Below are positions 58,417 to 64,000 of a DNA stretch of 64,000 bases, one piece after another. The stretch lies in NCBI GenBank assembly GCA_902635895.1, contig CACPPV010000004.1, positions 1 through 64,000 of the forward strand. Direction: 5' to 3'. This DNA comes from an uncultured Bacteroidota bacterium. Lineage in GTDB: Bacteria > Bacteroidota > Bacteroidia > Flavobacteriales > Flavobacteriaceae. The position numbers and the translations under genes are program-made. Numbering within the stretch: position 1 is the first letter of the stretch; the number at the start of each line of letters is the position of its first letter. The notes beneath the pieces are model-generated. The model was not told the origin of the DNA. It saw only the letters and a program-made list of their open reading frames with translations, and did not search any database.

Positions 58417-59644
58417 GTTGTTTTATTTTTCTGTATAATGTTCTTTCAGAAATACCCAGTTCAATAGCTGCTGCTTTTCGTTTCCCATTGTTTCGTTCCA
58501 GTGCTTTTTTAATTAATTCAAGCTCCTTGTCGTGAATTGATAGAGTTTCTTCTTCTTTAATTTCTTCAGCAAAATGATACTTGTCAGAATTTGTATTAAA
58601 TGTAGTTTCTTTTTTATCAAAATCAATAATTTCAGTTGATTTTTGATTTTCAATAGATGACTGAAAATGTCGTAAATCATTAAATTCATTTTCAACTTTG
58701 CCAGATATAGTTTCCTCAGATTTTAAATGATCAGTAATTTTTTTTAGATCATTTAAATCTTTTTTCATATCAAATAAAATTTTATATAAAATTTCTCTTT
58801 CATTTGAAAAATCATTAGAAGACTTTGGTTCGTTAATTAATGCTGGTAAATTTGAATGAAAGTCGGGCAAATAAAATTTGAGTAATTCACCAGACACTTC
58901 TCTTTTTTCTTCTAAAACAGAAAGTTGTTCAGCCACATTTCTGAGTTGACGAATATTACCGTTCCATCTATATGTATTTAAAAGATGTTGTGCGTTTTCA
59001 TCGAGTCTTATGGTTGGCATGTTATATTTTTTTGCAAAGTCACTAGCAAACTTTCTAAACAGTAAGTGAATATCGTCTTTTCTATTTCTAAGTGGTGGTA
59101 TTTTAATTTCTACTGTACTAAGTCTGTAAAATAAATCCTCTCTGAATTTACCTTTTCTAATAGCATTTTCCATATCTAGATTGGTTGCAGCAACAATCCT
59201 AACATTTGTTTTTTGAACCTCAGACGCTCCAACTTTAATAAATTCGCCATTTTCTAAAACTCTCAAAAGCCTCACTTGTGTTGTAAGTGGTAGTTCACCA
59301 ACTTCATCCAAAAAAATTGTTCCTCCATCGGCTACTTCAAAATATCCTTTACGTGCAGAATTAGCTCCGGTAAAAGCGCCTTTTTCATGACCAAAAAGTT
59401 CTGAATCAATTGTTCCTTCAGGAATGGCACCACAATTTACAGCAATGTATTTACTGTGTTTTCTGTGAGATAATTGGTGTATGATTTTCGGAAAACTTTC
59501 TTTTCCTACACCACTTTCACCAGTTACTAAAACAGATATATCTGTTGGGGATACTCTCATTGCTTTTTCAATAGATCTATTTAATACTGGGTCATTTCCA
59601 ATTATTCCAAATCTTTGTTTAATATTCTGAGTAGATGTTTCCAT
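58400..59644 (-). CDS. Sigma54-interacting AAA+ transcriptional regulator, no N-terminal receiver domain
   Basis: VTGESGVGKESF, ELFGHEKGAFTGA (GAFTGA), GGTIFLDEVGELP; Fis-type HTH at C-terminus. Confidence 0.93.
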   Translation of the reverse strand: METSTQNIKQRFGIIGNDPVLNRSIEKAMRVSPTDISVLVTGESGVGKESFPKIIHQLSHRKHSKYIAVNCGAIPEGTIDSELFGHEKGAFTGANSARKGYFEVADGGTIFLDEVGELPLTTQVRLLRVLENGEFIKVGASEVQKTNVRIVAATNLDMENAIRKGKFREDLFYRLSTVEIKIPPLRNRKDDIHLLFRKFASDFAKKYNMPTIRLDENAQHLLNTYRWNGNIRQLRNVAEQLSVLEEKREVSGELLKFYLPDFHSNLPALINEPKSSNDFSNEREILYKILFDMKKDLNDLKKITDHLKSEETISGKVENEFNDLRHFQSSIENQKSTEIIDFDKKETTFNTNSDKYHFAEEIKEEETLSIHDKELELIKKALERNNGKRKAAAIELGISERTLYRKIKQHDIEL

Positions 59645-59657
59645 AGTTTCTTAAATT

Positions 59658-61079
59658 TTAACTAATACTTTCACCTATTAAAGTTGCAGATGTACAATCA
59701 TTTATTTTTACTTTAACAAAATCACCTAATTCATGATTTTTTTTTGGAAAAACAACAACTGTATTCTGTTGATTTCTTCCAGCCCAATGACTAGTCGATT
59801 TTTTTGATTCTTTTTCAATTAAAACCTCTACAGTTTTTCCAAGATATTGTTGAGTTCTATATTTACTGTGAGATTGTTGAAGATCGATTATTTCTTGTAA
59901 CCTCAATTTTTTTACATTTTCATCAACATTATCATTAAATTTTTTTGCAGCATAAGTTCCAGGTCTTTCCGAGTATTTAAACATGTATCCAAAATCATAC
60001 TTCACTTCATCCATTAAGCTTAATGTCTCTTCATGGTCTTGCTGTGTTTCATTAGGGAAACCAGTAATCATATCGTGAGAAATTCCACAGTCAGGAATTA
60101 ATTTCTTAATATTTTTAATTAAACTGATATATTCATCTCTTGTGTGTTGTCTGTTCATTGCTTTTAAAATGACATCGCTTCCCGATTGAACAGGTAAGTG
60201 TATGTAGTTGCAAATGTTTTTATAAGAAGCCATAGTTTTAATTACATCTAAACTCATGTCTTGAGGATTTGAGGTAGAAAATCTAATTCTTAGTTTTGGG
60301 AAATTTTCAGCAACTATTTTGAGAAGTTTGGCGAAATCAATAGACGTCTTTTTTTGTAAATCAGATGCATTTTTAAAATCTTTTTTTAATCCTCCACCAT
60401 ACCACAGATAACTATCAACATTTTGGCCCAAAAGAGTTACTTCTTTGTAGTTTGATTTTTCTAAATTTTTGATTTCATTTAATATACTTTTTGGATCTCT
60501 ACTTCTTTCTCTTCCTCTTGTAAAGGGAACTACGCAAAAAGTACACATGTTATCACATCCTCTAGTTATAGAAACAAATGCAGTTACTCCATTAGAAGCA
60601 AGTCTTACTGGGCTAATATCTCCATATGTTTCCTCTTTAGAAAGTAATACATTGACTGCATTTCTACCCTCGTTTATTTCATCTAAAAGATTAGGAATGT
60701 CTTTGTATGCATCAGGGCCTACAACCAAATCCACAATTTTTTCTTCATCTAGGAATTTAGACTTTAATCTTTCTGCCATACATCCTAAAACCCCAACCTT
60801 TAAATTGTTATTATTTCTTTTTAGTTTATTGAAACTTTCTAGTCTCTTTCTGACTGTTGTTTCGGCCTTTTCTCTTATTGAACATGTATTCAATAGTATT
60901 AAATCTGCATCATTTAAGTTAGTTGTTGAGTTATACCCTTCCTTGCTGATTATTGAAGCTACAACTTCACTATCAGCAAAATTCATTTGACATCCATAGC
61001 TTTCAATGTAAAATTTTTTGGAATTGTCTTTCCTTATATTTTCGATCTTGCTGATTTTTGTTTCAATCTCTGTGTTCAT
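59658..61079 (-). CDS. miaB: tRNA-2-methylthio-N6-dimethylallyladenosine synthase MiaB
   Basis: YIESYGCQMNFADSEVV; SITRGCDNMCTFCVVPFTRGRERSR; C-terminal TRAM. Confidence 0.95.
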   Translation of the reverse strand: MNTEIETKISKIENIRKDNSKKFYIESYGCQMNFADSEVVASIISKEGYNSTTNLNDADLILLNTCSIREKAETTVRKRLESFNKLKRNNNNLKVGVLGCMAERLKSKFLDEEKIVDLVVGPDAYKDIPNLLDEINEGRNAVNVLLSKEETYGDISPVRLASNGVTAFVSITRGCDNMCTFCVVPFTRGRERSRDPKSILNEIKNLEKSNYKEVTLLGQNVDSYLWYGGGLKKDFKNASDLQKKTSIDFAKLLKIVAENFPKLRIRFSTSNPQDMSLDVIKTMASYKNICNYIHLPVQSGSDVILKAMNRQHTRDEYISLIKNIKKLIPDCGISHDMITGFPNETQQDHEETLSLMDEVKYDFGYMFKYSERPGTYAAKKFNDNVDENVKKLRLQEIIDLQQSHSKYRTQQYLGKTVEVLIEKESKKSTSHWAGRNQQNTVVVFPKKNHELGDFVKVKINDCTSATLIGESIS

Positions 61080-61098
61080 TTCATTATATAAATCTATG

Positions 61099-61106
61099 CA
61101 AATATA
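61099..61106 (-). promoter_or_regulatory. Candidate miaB -7 element TATATTTG
   Basis: Minus-strand TAnnTTTG 20 nt upstream of miaB ATG. Confidence 0.45.
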
Positions 61107-61114
61107 GAAATATA

Positions 61115-61127
61115 TGACAATATGACA
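61115..61127 (-). promoter_or_regulatory. Direct repeat TGTCA-TAT-TGTCA upstream of miaB
   Basis: Minus-strand TGTCATATTGTCA; matches groES upstream pattern. Confidence 0.5.
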
Positions 61128-61167
61128 GTATTAATTTTAAATGAAAATATGTGTCTTATACCATGTT

Positions 61168-61200
61168 TTTGAATGATAAAAAAAAAAAAATATACTTTTG
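61168..61200 (+). promoter_or_regulatory. Candidate topA promoter TTTG-N21-TACTTTTG with A13 tract in spacer
   Basis: TTTG 61168-61171; TACTTTTG 61193-61200; A run 61178-61190. Confidence 0.5.
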
Positions 61201-61221
61201 TGATCTTTAAAATCCATTTGA

Positions 61222-63687
61222 ATGTCAAAAAATTTAGTTATTGTTGAGTCTCCTGCAAAAGCAAAAACAATAGAAAAATATCTTGGTCCAAACTATAAGG
61301 TTTCCTCAAGTTATGGTCATATTTCAGATCTCCCTAAAAAAGAAATAGGAATTGATTTTGAAAATAATTTTAAGCCAAAATATATTATATCAAATGACAA
61401 AAAAGATGTTGTTAAAGAATTAAAAAAGCAAGCTTCAAAGGCTGACACAGTTTGGTTAGCAAGTGACGAGGACAGGGAGGGTGAAGCTATTGCTTGGCAT
61501 TTGTATGAGTCACTTAAACTGGATAAATCAAAAACCAAAAGAATTGTTTTTCGAGAAATTACCAAAAATGCTATTCTTAAAGCAATTGATAATCCAAGAG
61601 AAATTAATTACAATTTGGTTAATGCCCAACAAGCTAGAAGAATTATTGACAGATTAGTTGGATTTGAAATTTCCCCTATACTTTGGAGAAAAGTCAAAGG
61701 AGGTCTATCTGCTGGTAGAGTCCAATCTGTAGCACTTCGGTTGCTTGTAGATAAAGAAAATGAAATAAATGATTTTGTTCCAAAATCTTCCTTCAAAATT
61801 TCAGCATTATTTTCAGACGCTAATAACAAAAAATTAAATGCTCAATTAACTGGAGCTTTCGAAAGTGAAGCGAAAGCAAAAGAAATTTTAGAAAAAAGTT
61901 TGGATTCTGATTTTTTAGTGTCATCAGTTGAAAAAAAACCTTTTAAGAAATCATCTTCTGCACCGTTCACAACATCAACACTTCAACAAGAAGCTTCTAG
62001 AAAACTAGGATTTTCTGTAAGTAGAACTATGTCTGCCGCACAAAGATTGTACGAGTCAGGACACATAACTTATATGAGAACGGATAGTGTAAATCTTTCA
62101 GATGATGCACTAAATAATGCTGCTAAAGTTATTTCAAGTCTTTACGGTGAAAATTATCACAAAAGAAAAAAATTCAGTAATAAAAATAAGTCAGCTCAGG
62201 AAGCTCACGAAGCCATTAGACCAACAAATTTTCAAAATAAATCAGTCGATATGGAATCTGACCAAGTTAGATTATATAATTTGATTTGGCTTAGAACAAT
62301 TGCATCTCAAATGTCAGATGCAGTTCTTGAAAGAACAACTCTAAAAATTTCCTCAAACAAATACGATGATCAGTTTACTTCTAAGGGTGAAATAGTAAAG
62401 TTTGATGGATTCTTGAAAGTTTACATTGAAGGTAAAGACGACAATGATAATGAAAAAAGCGAGGGTTTGCTTCCTGATTTAAATAATAATGATCAACTTT
62501 TTAACCAATCTATGGTTGCAACAGAAAAGTTTTCAAGACCTCCTTACAGATACTCAGAAGCAACTCTTGTGAAAAAAATGGAAGAACTCGGAATTGGTAG
62601 ACCATCAACTTATGCTCCTACTATTACTACGATTCAGAACCGAAAATATGTGTCAAAGGGAACTTTTGAAGGATACGAAAGAAAGTATCGCCAATTAATA
62701 TCAAATAACAAAGAAATTAAAAGTGTTGTGCAGAAAGAAAATACTGGTTCTGACAAGGGTAAGCTTGTTCCAACTGAAGTAGGTATAATTGTTACTGACT
62801 TTTTGGTTAATAATTTTAAAAATATTTTAAACTATAACTTTACTGCTAGTGTTGAGCAAGATTTTGATAAAATAGCAAATGGTGAAATTGAGTGGACGAA
62901 TATTCTAAAGGATTTTTATCAGCCGTTTCATTCAACTGTAATTGATGTAAAAGAAAACGCAACTAGAGAAACTGGAGAAAGAATTTTAGGAGAAGACCCT
63001 AAAACTGGAAGAATTGTAAGCGTTAGACTAGGAAAATTTGGTCCTATGGCTCAAATTGGGAAGGTTGATGACGAAGAAAAACCAATATTTGCAGGGTTAC
63101 TTCCTGATCAGAAAATAAATAAAATAACATTAGAAGAAACCTTAAATCTCTTTAAACTGCCTTGTTATTTGGGTGACTTTGAGGACATGAAAGTTGAGTC
63201 TAATGCTGGTAGATTTGGACCTTACATTAAACATGATAATAAGTTTGTTTCATTGCCAAAGGGATTGAGTCCATTTGAAGTTTCATTGGAAAAAGCAATT
63301 GAACTTATTGAGGAAAAAAGAAAAATAGATGCTCCAATTGCAAAATATGAAGGATATGATGTTAGTAAAGGAAAAGGTAGATTTGGGCCCTTTATAAAAT
63401 GGAATGGTTTATTTATAAATGTGAATAAATCTTATGATTTTGATAATTTAAGCCAAGAAGATTGTGAAGCCTTAATTGAAATGAAAAAGAAAAAAGAAGC
63501 TGAAAAGCTTATTAAATCTTGGGATGATGAAGGAATTAGATTAGAAAAAGCTCGTTGGGGAAGATTTAATTTAATCAAAGGAAAAATTAAAATTGAGTTA
63601 CCAAAAGACACCAAAGTTGATAAATTAGCAATTGAAGATGTAAAAAAATATTTTTCAAAAAAGAAAACTTCAAAAGCTAAAAAGTAA
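61222..63687 (+). CDS. topA: DNA topoisomerase I
   Basis: NLVIVESPAKAKTIEKYLG; ASDEDREGEAIAWHL; GHITYMRTDSVNLS. Confidence 0.97.
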   Translation: MSKNLVIVESPAKAKTIEKYLGPNYKVSSSYGHISDLPKKEIGIDFENNFKPKYIISNDKKDVVKELKKQASKADTVWLASDEDREGEAIAWHLYESLKLDKSKTKRIVFREITKNAILKAIDNPREINYNLVNAQQARRIIDRLVGFEISPILWRKVKGGLSAGRVQSVALRLLVDKENEINDFVPKSSFKISALFSDANNKKLNAQLTGAFESEAKAKEILEKSLDSDFLVSSVEKKPFKKSSSAPFTTSTLQQEASRKLGFSVSRTMSAAQRLYESGHITYMRTDSVNLSDDALNNAAKVISSLYGENYHKRKKFSNKNKSAQEAHEAIRPTNFQNKSVDMESDQVRLYNLIWLRTIASQMSDAVLERTTLKISSNKYDDQFTSKGEIVKFDGFLKVYIEGKDDNDNEKSEGLLPDLNNNDQLFNQSMVATEKFSRPPYRYSEATLVKKMEELGIGRPSTYAPTITTIQNRKYVSKGTFEGYERKYRQLISNNKEIKSVVQKENTGSDKGKLVPTEVGIIVTDFLVNNFKNILNYNFTASVEQDFDKIANGEIEWTNILKDFYQPFHSTVIDVKENATRETGERILGEDPKTGRIVSVRLGKFGPMAQIGKVDDEEKPIFAGLLPDQKINKITLEETLNLFKLPCYLGDFEDMKVESNAGRFGPYIKHDNKFVSLPKGLSPFEVSLEKAIELIEEKRKIDAPIAKYEGYDVSKGKGRFGPFIKWNGLFINVNKSYDFDNLSQEDCEALIEMKKKKEAEKLIKSWDDEGIRLEKARWGRFNLIKGKIKIELPKDTKVDKLAIEDVKKYFSKKKTSKAKK

Positions 63688-63689
63688 TA

Positions 63690-64000
63690 ATGATTAGTGA
63701 TTTTCTATCATCTTTTTCAAGCTGTATTGTTGAATTTAAAGATAACTTACCCAATAACACAATTGGTTCTAAAATTAAATTATATGACAATTCAAAGGAT
63801 TACGGTTTAGTTGATATAGTAATTTTAGGAATTAATGAATATAGGAATTCTACAAAATCTGAATCAAAGTTTATTCAAATAAATGATTTTCGAAAAGAAT
63901 TTTATTCTCTTTATTGTGGTGATTGGAACCTAAATATTTTAGATTTAGGTGATTTGATAAATGGCGATCACTATACAGATACTTATTTTGCTTTAAAAAA
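63690..64000 (+). CDS. Arginase/formimidoylglutamase-family protein, truncated by window end
   Basis: Translated from 63690: MISDFLSSFSSCIVEFKDNL...LVDIVILGINEYRNSTKSES...LYCGDWNLNILDLGDLINGD. Confidence 0.65.
   Translation, partial: MISDFLSSFSSCIVEFKDNLPNNTIGSKIKLYDNSKDYGLVDIVILGINEYRNSTKSESKFIQINDFRKEFYSLYCGDWNLNILDLGDLINGDHYTDTYFALK

Noticed and set aside
60469-60990. 173-aa antisense ORF within miaB
   Set aside because: Shadow ORF opposite a well-supported radical SAM gene; low-complexity S/L-rich translation with no recognisable domain.

Overview
AT-rich, very compact chromosomal window of Bacteroidota/Flavobacteriia type, probably a pelagic marine flavobacterium with a streamlined genome. 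This rests on recognisable family content, gene order, and TTTG-N19-TAnnTTTG promoters. About 64 protein genes are supported, plus tRNA-Phe(GAA) and tRNA-Leu(TAG). I see no CRISPR array, IS element or prophage. Main blocks: (1) a mevalonate-pathway pair (GYDIA GHMP kinase, HMG-CoA reductase) and an amino-sugar/sulfated-glycan block (sulfatase, galactokinase-like kinase, SSS symporter, NagB-PIG-L fusion, CutC); (2) housekeeping genes (hemD, pyrC, tyrS, a two-component system, trmB, mrp, nifU, FNR); (3) a second mevalonate block (mvaD, mevalonate kinase, UbiA prenyltransferase) followed by an RluB-like protein that has lost its catalytic motif; (4) an exported sugar-oxidation cluster (ThuA, Gfo/Idh/MocA, DUF1080, GMC oxidoreductase with a Cys motif, Tat-lipoprotein GDH subunit 3), consistent with 3-keto-glycoside chemistry; (5) coaX, lptC, ppiD, ruvC, hemW; (6) mreBCD-mrdA-rodA, purH, groESL, secG, lptE, a sigma54-type activator, miaB and topA. 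The most notable observations are the dead RluB paralog, a TGTCA-N3-TGTCA direct repeat upstream of both groES and miaB/sigma54-activator, an A13 tract in the topA promoter spacer, and the near absence of intergenic space or terminators at convergent gene ends. I do not see a clearly novel defence or mobile system. All family calls are by eye from protein motifs; no searches were run.
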